Shown: one piece after another, positions 16,288 to 25,457 of the stretch
Numbering within the stretch: the stretch's first letter is position 1
Layout: every line of letters begins with the position of its first letter
Assembly: GCA_028687585.1 (NCBI GenBank)
Contig: JAQTZV010000037.1
Span: forward strand, 1 to 40,135
Source: Desulfuromonadaceae bacterium
GTDB lineage: Bacteria > Desulfobacterota > Desulfuromonadia > Geobacterales > Pseudopelobacteraceae
Length of the DNA stretch: 40,135 nt
Direction: 5' to 3'
Program-made: the position numbers and the translations under genes
Notes under the pieces: model-generated
Seen by the model: the letters and a program-made list of their open reading frames with translations, nothing else
What the model was told of the DNA's origin: nothing
The model's database searches: none

Positions 16288-17349
16288 ATGAAAGCAGCAG
16301 TCTATTTTGGTCCGCAGGATATCCGATGTATCAATATCCCTGATTCCGCGATTCATGCAGACCACGAAATGCTCGTCAAGGTCACGGCAACTTCGATCTG
16401 CGGTTCCGATTTGCACCTGTATCGCGGGACGCTTGATTCCATCATGGAGAAGGGAACGTCGCAAACAGGTCATGAACTCGTGGGCGAAGTATTGGACGTC
16501 GGTAAGGCGGTTGGCCGCTTCAAACGGGGCGATCGTGTGACCATGGCGTACTCGGCGTCCTGTGGCCATTGCTACATGTGTGAAGTGGGGCAGACCGCAC
16601 ATTGCGAGACGACACAGAAAGCGGTGTATGGTTTTGGCCTGCCGTTTGGCAACCTGAATGGCACTCACGCCGAAACTCTCATCATGCCTTATGCGGACGG
16701 TCACGCAATGAAGGTGCCGCATGAAATATCCGACAGCGCTGTCTTGACACTCTCGTGCAATCTGCCTGCCGCCGTCATCGCCAATCATCTTGCAGATGTT
16801 ACCGTGGGTGAAACCGTGGCTGTTGTCGGCTGTGGCCCGACCGGGTTAATGGCGTTGGATATCCTTCTGCACCGGGGACCGGGTCGCGTCGTAGCATTTG
16901 ATACGGTGCCGCATCGTTTTGCTGCCGCTGCCAGGAAGGGCGCTGTTGCCATCAATTCAGCGGAAGATGACTGGAAGGAAAAAGCGCTACAATTCACATC
17001 GGGCCGCGGGTTCGACAAAGTTATCGAATTGGTGGGCGACCCCGAAACCCTGCAGATGAGTCTTGATCTGATCCGCCCTGGCGGGACTGTTGCCGCCTTG
17101 GGGGTGTTCTGCGACAACACCTTCAATCTCAATCTCGCCGATGTGTTTTTGCGTGACATCACACTGCACATGAACGGCTTCGCCAATGTCCAGCCATATA
17201 TGTGGGAGTCGCTGCGCATGATGGAGCGGGGCATCGTCAATCCGCAGGAATACTTCTCGCACACATTTGCGCTCTCGGATGTGGATAAAGCCTTCTCGCT
17301 CTTCAACCGGAAGGCGGATGGCGCAATGAAAATGCTTATCCGCCCCTGA
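16288..17349 (+). CDS. Zinc-dependent alcohol dehydrogenase, MDR family
   Basis: A 353-aa medium-chain dehydrogenase. Catalytic zinc ligands are C38 (ICGSDLH) and H62-E63 (TGHE). The structural zinc is bound by C92, C95, C98 and C106. The nucleotide-binding motif VVGCGPTGLMALD is near residue 182, followed by AFDTVPHR, where the acidic residue favours NAD over NADP. ATG 16288 follows a GAGGGG site. A start at 16252 is in frame but lacks a ribosome-binding site. Substrate is unknown. The neighbouring epimerase and CoA-dehydratase activase suggest a role in a hydroxyacyl or sugar-like intermediate, not fermentation of simple alcohols. Confidence 0.85.
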   Translation: MKAAVYFGPQDIRCINIPDSAIHADHEMLVKVTATSICGSDLHLYRGTLDSIMEKGTSQTGHELVGEVLDVGKAVGRFKRGDRVTMAYSASCGHCYMCEVGQTAHCETTQKAVYGFGLPFGNLNGTHAETLIMPYADGHAMKVPHEISDSAVLTLSCNLPAAVIANHLADVTVGETVAVVGCGPTGLMALDILLHRGPGRVVAFDTVPHRFAAAARKGAVAINSAEDDWKEKALQFTSGRGFDKVIELVGDPETLQMSLDLIRPGGTVAALGVFCDNTFNLNLADVFLRDITLHMNGFANVQPYMWESLRMMERGIVNPQEYFSHTFALSDVDKAFSLFNRKADGAMKMLIRP

Positions 17350-17398
17350 CCGCCAACGCATTATCAGACGGGAAGAAATTTCACGACGAGGCATACCG

Positions 17399-18004
17399 AT
17401 GCAGAGTGAGGATATCGCTGAATTCAGGGAAATGGAATGGTTCGGAAGGCGGATTAAGGAATCCCGCTACACGCTTTCCGAACATGCGCTCAGGTTTATG
17501 GTGGCTGGCAAGATCTCGGTCAAGGATATCGAATCCGTACTGTTGACCGGCAGAGTGCTTGAAGAATACAGAAATCCCATGCGCGTGACTAGTTACCTGG
17601 TGTATGGCGCGGCCGGAGAAAAAGACGTCCACATCGTCTGCGCCAACGGTGGCAACAACTGGTTGATAATCCTCTTTGCCTATGTTCCCGTCCTGCCCGT
17701 TTGGTCAAGTCCAACGCAAAGAAGAAACCGTGGAGAAGAAACGATGACAGAACATGTCGGCGCCTGTTTTTTTTGTGGTGGAGCCCTGGAGGAAATTGTT
17801 GCCGGAAATTACGACTACAGGCATGAAGGAAAGATGTACGTTATCAAGAGACTTCCCGTAACCTTGTGCACGCAGTGCAGCGAAAAATATATACGAGCCG
17901 AAGTGGGCAAAAACATTGATAGGCTCATAGACGAAAAAACCTTCTCGGGAACGGAAACGGTGCATGTCGTTAACTATGAGCTAGAAAAAGATTTGATGCT
18001 TTGA
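17399..18004 (+). CDS. DUF4258 protein fused in frame to YgiT-type zinc finger
   Basis: A 201-aa frame joining two modules that are normally separate genes. Residues about 15-95 match DUF4258 (YTLSEHALRFM, DIESVLLTGRVLE), a RelE-like fold. Residues 116-201 match the YgiT/MqsA-type zinc finger with two CxxC pairs (CFFC, CTQC). Between them, residues 96-115 look like read-through of a gene end plus ribosome-binding site: GGAGAAG precedes an in-frame ATG at 17744. So the second protein can also be made alone. DUF4258 plus YgiT pairs are predicted toxin-antitoxin or regulatory pairs. The C-terminus overlaps the DUF4037 gene by 4 bp. Confidence 0.65.
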   Translation: MQSEDIAEFREMEWFGRRIKESRYTLSEHALRFMVAGKISVKDIESVLLTGRVLEEYRNPMRVTSYLVYGAAGEKDVHIVCANGGNNWLIILFAYVPVLPVWSSPTQRRNRGEETMTEHVGACFFCGGALEEIVAGNYDYRHEGKMYVIKRLPVTLCTQCSEKYIRAEVGKNIDRLIDEKTFSGTETVHVVNYELEKDLML

Positions 18005-18924
18005 ACGGGCTTGAACTGGCTGAACGCTATTTTACCGCCCATGGTTTACCGCTGATCCGTGACAGTTTCCCTGAATATAAAGATCGCATCGCTGCCGGCC
18101 TGGTTGGTCTCGGATCCGAATGTCTCGGCTTTGACGACGAGTTTTCCAGGGATCACGACTGGGGGACGGGTTTTTGTCTGTGGCTTACCAAACCCGATTA
18201 CAATCGGATAGGCAGCACGTTGCTGACGGCATACCATGGTCTGCCTGCACTATTTGAAGGATTTGAGCGCGTAACAAGCGAATGGGGTGACGGACGAGTC
18301 GGAGTGTTTGAAACAGGTGCATTTTACCGGAGATTACTTGGGCGGCCCGATGCCCCTGAAACACTCGTTGATTGGCTCCGACTTCAGGAGAACAACCTCT
18401 CCGTATGCACATCCGGGGAGGTTTTTTATGATCCGCTCGGCGAATTTTCCGGCATCCGGCGGTGCCTCCTTGCCTTCTATCCCGACGACGTCCGAATTGC
18501 CAAGATGTCGGCGCGCTGCATGGTGGTCGGGCAATCCGGGCAATACAATTACCTTCGCAGCTTGTGGCGCCATGACTATTTTGCCGCACAGTATGCGGAG
18601 ACCAAGTTTTGCGCCGACGTCATGTCACTTGTCTATCTGCTGAACCGCAGGTATGCGCCGTATTACAAATGGCTGATGCGCGGTGTCCGGGATCTGCCGC
18701 TTCTGGGCGCCTTCCTCTTCGAGAATATATCAGCAATGGTGGCATCCGGGGATCACGAGCAGAAGCGGACCATCATGGATGAAATCTGTGCTGCTGTGAT
18801 CAGGGAACTGCAAGCAGAGGGGTTGAGCGACTCGACAAGCAGGTTTCTCGTCGATCACGGTCCGGTCATGCACGAAAAAATCGTTGACCCGGCTCTGCGC
18901 AATCTGGATGTCTGGATAGGCTAA
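18001..18924 (+). CDS. DUF4037 protein
   Basis: A 307-aa protein of the DUF4037 family, which has a nucleotidyltransferase-like N-terminal part. The segment GLGSECLGFDDEFSRDHDWG (about 37-56) carries the acidic residues (DDEFSRDHD) expected of such a fold. It often accompanies DUF4125, found 1.8 kb upstream. The start is uncertain. TTG 18001 overlaps the previous stop (TTGA), which would give translational coupling, but there is no strong ribosome-binding site. Function is unknown, and an antibiotic-resistance-type nucleotidyltransferase role would be speculation. Confidence 0.65.
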   Translation: MNGLELAERYFTAHGLPLIRDSFPEYKDRIAAGLVGLGSECLGFDDEFSRDHDWGTGFCLWLTKPDYNRIGSTLLTAYHGLPALFEGFERVTSEWGDGRVGVFETGAFYRRLLGRPDAPETLVDWLRLQENNLSVCTSGEVFYDPLGEFSGIRRCLLAFYPDDVRIAKMSARCMVVGQSGQYNYLRSLWRHDYFAAQYAETKFCADVMSLVYLLNRRYAPYYKWLMRGVRDLPLLGAFLFENISAMVASGDHEQKRTIMDEICAAVIRELQAEGLSDSTSRFLVDHGPVMHEKIVDPALRNLDVWIG

Positions 18925-18946
18925 CTCAATAGGGAGGGAGCGATTC

Positions 18947-19882
18947 ATGAAGAAGATATTGGTGATCGGAGGAAGCTATTTTGCCGGCAGGGTTTTTGTT
19001 GAGGAGCTGACAAAGGTAAAGGATGTGGCTGTTCACGTGTTCAACCGGGGGCGCATCCCGCTCGGTATCAGCGGTGTTGCCGAGCACCGCGGAGACCGGG
19101 AGGACGCCGGCCAGATACGCCGCGCCATTTCCGCAGAAGAATGGGATGCGGTGGTCGATTTCTGCGCATATACACCTTCACACGTTGAATTATTGCTGAA
19201 TAACCTTCAAGGGAAAATAAAGCAGTATATTTTTATCAGTACGACCACGATCTATCAAAACAGATGGAATCTACCGATCCGGGAGGATGCGCTGAAGGTA
19301 TTCGGCCCGCAACCCGAACTCGGGCCACACGCGAGCTACGGGTACGACAAATGGCGCGCTGAGCGTGTGGTGCAGAAGGCAAGCGCACGTACCGGAATGC
19401 CCTATACCATTCTCAGGCCGGCAATCATTTACGGTTTCTATAATTACGCTCCCCGTGAGCAGTACTTCTTCGATCTCCTGCAAAGGGGTGAGGCCATGGT
19501 GATTCCAGATGGCGGTATGGCCCTTTTGAGCTTCATCTGGGTTGTTGACATGGCTCGATTGATCATCCGCTGTATTGGTGAGGAAAAGGCACTCAATCAG
19601 GAGTTCAACCTGGCGTCCGATGAGTTGGTTTCGTATCCGAGAATTATTGAAGTGTTGGAGGAAATCACCGGCAAAAAAATACCTGTTACACGCAAGTCAG
19701 TCGAAGAGATTAACAGGGAGCGCATACCGCTGCCATTTCCCATGGACGAGCACTTGGTGTACAGCGGGGCAAAGTTGCAACGGCTGCTGGACTTTGACCA
19801 CACCCCTTTTACCACCGGCATGCGCGAGGCATTCAACTATTATTTGATGGTCCTGAAGAAGCGCCGGGGAGATACCGTCTAA
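18947..19882 (+). CDS. NAD-dependent epimerase/dehydratase (extended SDR)
   Basis: A 311-aa extended short-chain dehydrogenase. The N-terminal Rossmann motif is VIGGSYFAGR at about 5-14, and the catalytic Tyr-x3-Lys is YGYDK at about 132. ISTTTIY near residue 104 is the usual serine/threonine strand. A GGGAGGGAG site lies upstream of ATG 18947. The family isomerises or dehydrates nucleotide sugars, and some members act on acyl or steroid substrates. It lies between the DUF4037 gene and the activase, with short gaps of 22 and 27 bp, so the genes are very likely cotranscribed. Confidence 0.82.
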   Translation: MKKILVIGGSYFAGRVFVEELTKVKDVAVHVFNRGRIPLGISGVAEHRGDREDAGQIRRAISAEEWDAVVDFCAYTPSHVELLLNNLQGKIKQYIFISTTTIYQNRWNLPIREDALKVFGPQPELGPHASYGYDKWRAERVVQKASARTGMPYTILRPAIIYGFYNYAPREQYFFDLLQRGEAMVIPDGGMALLSFIWVVDMARLIIRCIGEEKALNQEFNLASDELVSYPRIIEVLEEITGKKIPVTRKSVEEINRERIPLPFPMDEHLVYSGAKLQRLLDFDHTPFTTGMREAFNYYLMVLKKRRGDTV

Positions 19883-19909
19883 ATAATCGGCAAAAAGGAC
19901 AAACAAATC

Positions 19910-22825
19910 ATGAATGACACCAGCAATTACAAGAACTGTTCCGGAACCGGGCAGTACTCCGTTGGTCTGGAAATAGGAGCGATCTCAATCAAATGCGTCA
20001 GCATGGATGAGAACGGTAACAGGGAAACCTGCACCAGGAAACACGAAGGAAACACTAAGAAAATAGCGGCAGAAGTGGTGGACGGTTTTCGCGATAAAAA
20101 GGATGTCCATTTAGTCGTCACCGGCGCTACGGCAAAAACGATTCTGGATCTTCCCTATCGCTCGGAAGCGGAGTGTATCGAAAAAGCGGTATCCTCTTAT
20201 GCACTGAAACCGGACATACTGCTTGCTCTTGGGGGAGAGTCGTTCACGTTGTATACGATGAAAGAAGGGATTATCCGCAACATTATATCGACCACAAAGT
20301 GCGCTGCCGGAACAGGCGAGTTCCTTGTCCAGCAATTCCAGCGCATGGATCTCTCTCTGGATGAAGGACTGGATGCGGCAAAAAAGGGAAAAGATGTCCA
20401 ACTGGCCACCCGGTGTTCGGTCCATTGCAAATCCGACGCAACGCACAAGCTGAATAAAGGTGAATGCGGTCCCGCGGATATTGCCTTCTCACTTATCAGT
20501 GACCTGGGCAAAAAAGTATTGAACCTGATAGACATGGCCGAATGGCCGCGTGATGTGATTTTGGTGACAGGCGGTTTGGTCAGGAATGAACTCTTTATAC
20601 AGGACCTTCAAAATGCGCTCACGACATCAAAAATTGTTGTTCTGCCGGAGAGCAGCTGTATAGAAGCCTTCGGAGCCTGCCTGTATGCATGTGAAGAAAA
20701 TGAAAACCGATCCCAAATACCACGCACGGTTCTAAAAACAGAGAGACATTTGCTTGATACTTGCCGCCCCCTCAACGATGCCGCGAACCATGTGGATTAC
20801 CGGGTCCGTTCATCGGATGACATGGTAGTAAAAGATGACGGTTCATACATCCTCGGCGTTGATGCCGGCTCAACCACGACGAAAGCCATTCTCTTCAATA
20901 CCGAAAGCAGAACCGTCGATGCAAGCTGTTATCTGCGAACTCACGGGAATCCCGTTGCCGCGACCAAACAGTGCCTATTAACATTCATCGAATCTGCGCG
21001 CGATAAAAATATCCGCATTATTCAGGCCGCGGTCACCGGTTCCGGGCGGGAAATGGTGTCTGTGTATCTGAATAACTGCGTAAGCTTCAATGAGATACTT
21101 GCCCACTCACGGGCAGCAGCGGAAGAGATGCCCGATGTCGATACACTTTTGGAAATTGGCGGTCAAGATTCAAAATTCATATCGTTCCTGAAAGGGATAC
21201 CAATAGACTATGCCATGAATGAAGGCTGCTCGGCCGGCACAGGCAGTTTTCTCGAGGAATCGGCGTCAGTGGACATGGATGTGAAAGCCGAGGATATCAG
21301 TGAACTGGCTTTGAAAGGCGGCGCACCCATTGCATTCGGCGAGCGATGCGCGGCATTCATCAACACCGACCTTCGGAATGCTCTCCAACAGGGCGCGTCA
21401 CGAGAAGACGTTCTTGCGGGCCTGGTGATTTCAATTGCGGATAACTATGTGACACGGCTCATCGGCTCCAAGAGTCTGGGAGACAACATCGTTTTCCAGG
21501 GGGGGGTGGCATTGAACAGATCGGTTGCCCTGGCTCTGGCGACCAGAATCAAGAAAAAGATTGTCGTCCCCCCCCATCCCGAATTGATGGGCTGCGTGGG
21601 AAATGCCCTGAAGTTGCTGGATATGCTGAATAACAGGCAGATAGAAATCGCTGACTATGATCTCGATGGCTTACTAGGCGGTGATATCGATGTTACGGGC
21701 AGATTTGTGTGCAAGGCGTGCGAGAATAATTGTGAAATCCAGCAGTTCTCCATACGAGGCAAGGTGTTTCCTTTTGGCGGCCTCTGTTCAAAGTTTGAAA
21801 ATCAACGGCATCATAAACCTAAGGTGCGTGAAGGCACGGATTTAGTCGCGGCGCGCAATAAGCTGATGTTCGAGGAATTTGGCCCTCAGCCTGTCGCCAA
21901 TCCGCGCGGGACCATCGGGCTCCCCATGGCTCTGACGGCATATGAGCTGTTTCCTTTCTATGTAAAATTTATAAACGAACTTGGATACAACGCGGTGCTT
22001 TCGCGCCATTCCCCAAAATGGCACCGGAAGGCGACGAGTGCCATGTGTTATCCATGCCAGATTGCATGCAGCGCGGTCTATGATCTGGACGAACAAGGGA
22101 CCGACTACATTTTGCTTCCCAACGCCCTTGAGATGTTGTGCGAACAGGGATATGAAGCATCTTTTACCTGTCCCACAACAACCTTGATAGCCGATGTTAT
22201 TCGGGCCGGTTGTGGCCCCATCGGTGCAAAACTGCTCTCTCCCCACGTAAACCTGCGGCACGGCCTGACAAAAACCATGAAGAAAGATTTCATAAAGATC
22301 AGCGAGATGTTGGGTGTGCCGAAAAAATCCCGTGAAATTGCATTTGACAATGCGCTTGCGCATTACAAATCATTTTTGTCGCAGTACCGCGAGATGGCGA
22401 AGCGTGAACTGAGTACACTTTTGAACGAGCCAACGATTATCTTTGCCGGACGCCCTTATACGACCTGCTCAGCCGATGTCAATCTTTCCATACCGAGGAA
22501 GATTGTGAGCAGAGGCTACCATGTCGTTCCAGCCGATGCCCTGCCTCCTCTGGGAACTCCTTCTCCCCGGGGGAACGTCTGGGCATTTACGCAACAGGTT
22601 GAAAAGGCTCTGGCCCACGCGCGGGAATACAAGAACGTGTACGTCTGTCTGCTCTCCTGTTTTTCGTGCGGCCCCGATGCCAGCATAGGCCACCTTATTC
22701 GACAGGAACTTGCGGGACAGACCTTCTGCTATCTGGAAATTGATGCGCATACGGCCCATGCGGGTATTGAAACTCGTGTTGGTGCCTTTTTGGACATCAT
22801 CGAAGAGCAACGTAAAAAGAATTAA
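19910..22825 (+). CDS. Acyl-CoA dehydratase activase, double ASKHA plus DUF2229 domain
   Basis: A 971-aa relative of the HgdC/BadF/BadG activases that use ATP to fire an electron into a dehydratase or reductase. There are two ASKHA ATPase modules. The first (about 20-260) opens with LEIGAISIK, a degenerate phosphate loop. The second (about 305-580) opens with the canonical VDAGSTTTK. Each keeps the paired cluster cysteines (KCAAGTG with RCSVHC; GCSAGTG with RCAAF), so a single chain could bind the [4Fe-4S] cluster that HgdC binds between two subunits. The C-terminal ~380 residues are a DUF2229/HgdB-like domain with many cysteines (CKACENNC, MCYPCQ, CFSCG). The true substrate is unknown. Confidence 0.82.
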   Translation: MNDTSNYKNCSGTGQYSVGLEIGAISIKCVSMDENGNRETCTRKHEGNTKKIAAEVVDGFRDKKDVHLVVTGATAKTILDLPYRSEAECIEKAVSSYALKPDILLALGGESFTLYTMKEGIIRNIISTTKCAAGTGEFLVQQFQRMDLSLDEGLDAAKKGKDVQLATRCSVHCKSDATHKLNKGECGPADIAFSLISDLGKKVLNLIDMAEWPRDVILVTGGLVRNELFIQDLQNALTTSKIVVLPESSCIEAFGACLYACEENENRSQIPRTVLKTERHLLDTCRPLNDAANHVDYRVRSSDDMVVKDDGSYILGVDAGSTTTKAILFNTESRTVDASCYLRTHGNPVAATKQCLLTFIESARDKNIRIIQAAVTGSGREMVSVYLNNCVSFNEILAHSRAAAEEMPDVDTLLEIGGQDSKFISFLKGIPIDYAMNEGCSAGTGSFLEESASVDMDVKAEDISELALKGGAPIAFGERCAAFINTDLRNALQQGASREDVLAGLVISIADNYVTRLIGSKSLGDNIVFQGGVALNRSVALALATRIKKKIVVPPHPELMGCVGNALKLLDMLNNRQIEIADYDLDGLLGGDIDVTGRFVCKACENNCEIQQFSIRGKVFPFGGLCSKFENQRHHKPKVREGTDLVAARNKLMFEEFGPQPVANPRGTIGLPMALTAYELFPFYVKFINELGYNAVLSRHSPKWHRKATSAMCYPCQIACSAVYDLDEQGTDYILLPNALEMLCEQGYEASFTCPTTTLIADVIRAGCGPIGAKLLSPHVNLRHGLTKTMKKDFIKISEMLGVPKKSREIAFDNALAHYKSFLSQYREMAKRELSTLLNEPTIIFAGRPYTTCSADVNLSIPRKIVSRGYHVVPADALPPLGTPSPRGNVWAFTQQVEKALAHAREYKNVYVCLLSCFSCGPDASIGHLIRQELAGQTFCYLEIDAHTAHAGIETRVGAFLDIIEEQRKKN

Positions 22826-22902
22826 GTTGCCCGGGAAAAATACTTTGAACTAAACCGCAAAGAAACATGTTTTTTTGTGAATAAACTCAATCGGAGTCAG
22901 TA

Positions 22903-23685
22903 ATGGAAATGGCAAAAGCGGGAGATAAACAAAAATATAAGTTGCAGTTAATTATGGAAACATTCTTGATACTAGAAAAAATATTTGAGGCAAAGGGCGG
23001 TCTTGCGCTTACAGAGATATGTCAAAGTGTGCATATTACAAAAAACAAGGGATTCAGGATGCTTTCTACGCTGATTCAGTGTGGTATTTTGGAAAAGGAT
23101 GAACGAAGTAACTACAATATCGGTATTGCGTCCTTTGAAAATGCACACAAGATATTAGCCAAGGCAACGTCACTGGATAAGGCCCGTACTATTATGGAAA
23201 ACCTTGCCAAGGTACTCAATGAAGCGGTCTATTTTGCGAAACATACTGGTCTTGAAGCCGTACTTATTGATTTCGCCGACTGCCGGCAGCCGATAAAGGC
23301 GACTTCATTCGTTGGAGCGGTAACGCAGCTCCGGCGAATTACGCACAGCGCCACCGTTGCGAAAGGGGGAGACATCACCATTGATACGGACAGCCTGTCT
23401 GCAGAGGTTACTACCGTTTCCATGCCTTTTTTTAACGAGATCGGAGTTGAAGTAGGATCGCTTGTGGTGCTGGCTCCGACTTACCGGATGACTCCGCATC
23501 GGATTGAAACTGAAATAATACCAGCATTAAGAAATGCTCTGCAGCTTCAGAAAGTGCAATTGCATGATAGCGAGCAGGTACGATTGTTGCCGGTGTTCTC
23601 TCTTGCCGGTCGTAACTATGCCGAACATCCTCACATTATTCCGGGAATGAGTACAAATTCCATTAAACCTTCAAGATGGAATTAA
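22903..23685 (+). CDS. IclR-family transcriptional regulator
   Basis: A 260-aa regulator with an N-terminal winged helix-turn-helix (about 15-80, LTEICQSVHITKNKGFRML) and a C-terminal IclR effector-binding domain (about 95-235). IclR proteins bind small organic acids or aromatics and repress or activate nearby catabolic genes. It lies between the two activase-type genes and is probably their regulator. The start is ATG 22903 with a GGAG site. A second in-frame ATG at 22909 is possible. The final ~20 residues extend beyond the usual domain end. Confidence 0.85.
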   Translation: MEMAKAGDKQKYKLQLIMETFLILEKIFEAKGGLALTEICQSVHITKNKGFRMLSTLIQCGILEKDERSNYNIGIASFENAHKILAKATSLDKARTIMENLAKVLNEAVYFAKHTGLEAVLIDFADCRQPIKATSFVGAVTQLRRITHSATVAKGGDITIDTDSLSAEVTTVSMPFFNEIGVEVGSLVVLAPTYRMTPHRIETEIIPALRNALQLQKVQLHDSEQVRLLPVFSLAGRNYAEHPHIIPGMSTNSIKPSRWN

Positions 23686-23802
23686 TCCGCGGCCAATGTG
23701 GGAATTTACCATGCCGACAATTTTGCACAGATTTGTTTGCGGAATCAAAAAGCATGCTCAGTTTCATAATATAAAACCAGCACTGACAAAAGGAGCGAAG
23801 CC

Positions 23803-25269
23803 ATGGTTAAACCTGTTGGAATTCCTAATGGAGCGCGCTTTACCGAAAAGTTCACACATGTGATCGACAGCGAGGGGAATAAAGTTGCGCTGGATGATCC
23901 GAGGGTGTGGCACATATGGACGCTTGACGCAGGTCTTTACACACAGCTGATATTAAAAAACCGCTTTGCAAGGCGAGGGTGGCAGTTCCGTCTGGCACCA
24001 AAAAACTCAAAGGAAACAATGCAGCTGGCCATGTCACTTGGTTCCGGACGTGAGTGCGTGCCGTGCGTGGGAATAATTGGAGCCACGTGCAAAGACATGC
24101 TCGAGAACAGAAGCCATAAAGATGAGATCAGTATTTACTACAACATTGATCAGGATGGACCATGCCAGAATGGCGGGTTTCCGGTCATCTGGAGTGCGAT
24201 AGCACAGCGAGTGCCGATGGATAATGTCGTTTTTCTTACCTGGCCATCCCAACGAAACAACTACATCAACCGGGGTGAGGCCATGGCGGCGGATGTTGTT
24301 ATCAGCATTATTTTCGGAGATCTTCTGGATGAAGCCGAGTCATCCTTGAAAGTCCTGGCGAAAGACAAAAAGAGTGCCCTGGATGTCTTTGAAAAAGAGA
24401 CCCATATCTTTATGGAATCCTGCAAAGAGGGCAAGCAACGCGGAAATTTTTATGACGCGGCAAATTTGCTGGTAATTGAAAAAGCGTGGCGGCGATGGAC
24501 GAAAAATGTTTCGAAGATACCACTGAAATCTACGGTCGAAGAAACACCACGAGTGTTGCTGTTCAGTGGTGGCAATCTTCTCTGGATCAATTATCCGGTC
24601 ACTGATTATTTTATCGAACAGGGTGTTATCCCGAAGCAGGTTGATTTATCGGAGTTTTTTGGCTGGCTCGAGTCTGAGGATATCGTTCGGTATGGTTTCG
24701 CACGGGGATACACCGAGGCCATCGGCCAATATAATTTTATCCGGCTGGCGGCGTCATTTTTGAACCCGGGGAACTGGAAAAACCGTGAAATGGGCTTGAG
24801 AGCATTAAGATGCAGGTGGCATTTATGGCTCCTGGATTTTCTGATTACACGGTGGCGCAAAATGGGAACAGCATCCGGATTGTTGTTCGACAAACAAATT
24901 TCCTGGAATGAGGTGACCTTTGCCGGAAACAAACATTCGTCAGATGCCGGATACCATGAGACATGCGCCAACGTCGGTCGATACGTGCTTTCGGCGCAGG
25001 GAGATGTGTTCGACGCCGTGGTTAATGTCAGCTCGTTCAACTGCGCGCCAGCCATGAACACAGCGGCGATTGTCCGGCATTTGGCAAGCTCGAATGATAT
25101 GCCGTATGCGGCAATCGATATGGAAGGGCCGTGGATTTCCGCCAGCCAGATGACGCTTCTGGAAACAATTGCCGTTCAGGCCAGACGCTCCAGAAACAAG
25201 AAAAATCAGGGTAAACGCAGCGAGCCGGTCGGCGAAGCCGGCTCGCTGCTTTCACCTTTGACGACGTAA
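23803..25269 (+). CDS. HgdB/DUF2229-like dehydratase-associated protein
   Basis: A 488-aa protein related to the C-terminal region of large CoA-dehydratase activases and to the D-component (HgdB) fold. Visible signatures are GSGRECVPCVG (about 80-90), DQDGPCQNGGF (about 117-127), SGGNLLWINYP and NVSSFNCAPAMNTAAIVRHL, whose cysteines are likely iron-sulfur ligands. It may be the partner of the 971-aa activase encoded 1 kb upstream, with the IclR gene between them. The last ~25 residues run through a strong GC hairpin, so the C-terminus may be a frameshifted tail. An AAGGAGCG site precedes ATG 23803. Confidence 0.68.
   Translation: MVKPVGIPNGARFTEKFTHVIDSEGNKVALDDPRVWHIWTLDAGLYTQLILKNRFARRGWQFRLAPKNSKETMQLAMSLGSGRECVPCVGIIGATCKDMLENRSHKDEISIYYNIDQDGPCQNGGFPVIWSAIAQRVPMDNVVFLTWPSQRNNYINRGEAMAADVVISIIFGDLLDEAESSLKVLAKDKKSALDVFEKETHIFMESCKEGKQRGNFYDAANLLVIEKAWRRWTKNVSKIPLKSTVEETPRVLLFSGGNLLWINYPVTDYFIEQGVIPKQVDLSEFFGWLESEDIVRYGFARGYTEAIGQYNFIRLAASFLNPGNWKNREMGLRALRCRWHLWLLDFLITRWRKMGTASGLLFDKQISWNEVTFAGNKHSSDAGYHETCANVGRYVLSAQGDVFDAVVNVSSFNCAPAMNTAAIVRHLASSNDMPYAAIDMEGPWISASQMTLLETIAVQARRSRNKKNQGKRSEPVGEAGSLLSPLTT
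25219..25247 (+). terminator. GC-rich hairpin inside the 3' end of the HgdB-like gene
   Basis: AGCGAGCCGG (25219-25228) pairs perfectly with CCGGCTCGCT (25238-25247), with a 9-base loop and then GCTTTCACCTTTG. It resembles an intrinsic terminator but lies 22 bp before the stop codon. Confidence 0.5.
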
Positions 25270-25457
25270 CAACCGGTTATGATCACCACGCGAAGCGGAG
25301 CTGCCATGGCATCCGGTTGGGACAAGGAGGCCGATTTCTTAGTCTTCGGATATGTCGGCGTCGAGGCACGCCGCAGCTATCCATTATTCGTGGAGCAAAG
25401 ACAACAGTGTAGAAATCAGTATATTTCAACCGGAACAGACACAAAAAGGGACATGTC

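Noticed and set aside
15904..16788. Long minus-strand open frame across the DUF4125/alcohol dehydrogenase junction
   Set aside because: It overlaps two well-supported genes, is rich in His, Arg and Cys as antisense frames are, and has no recognisable domain.
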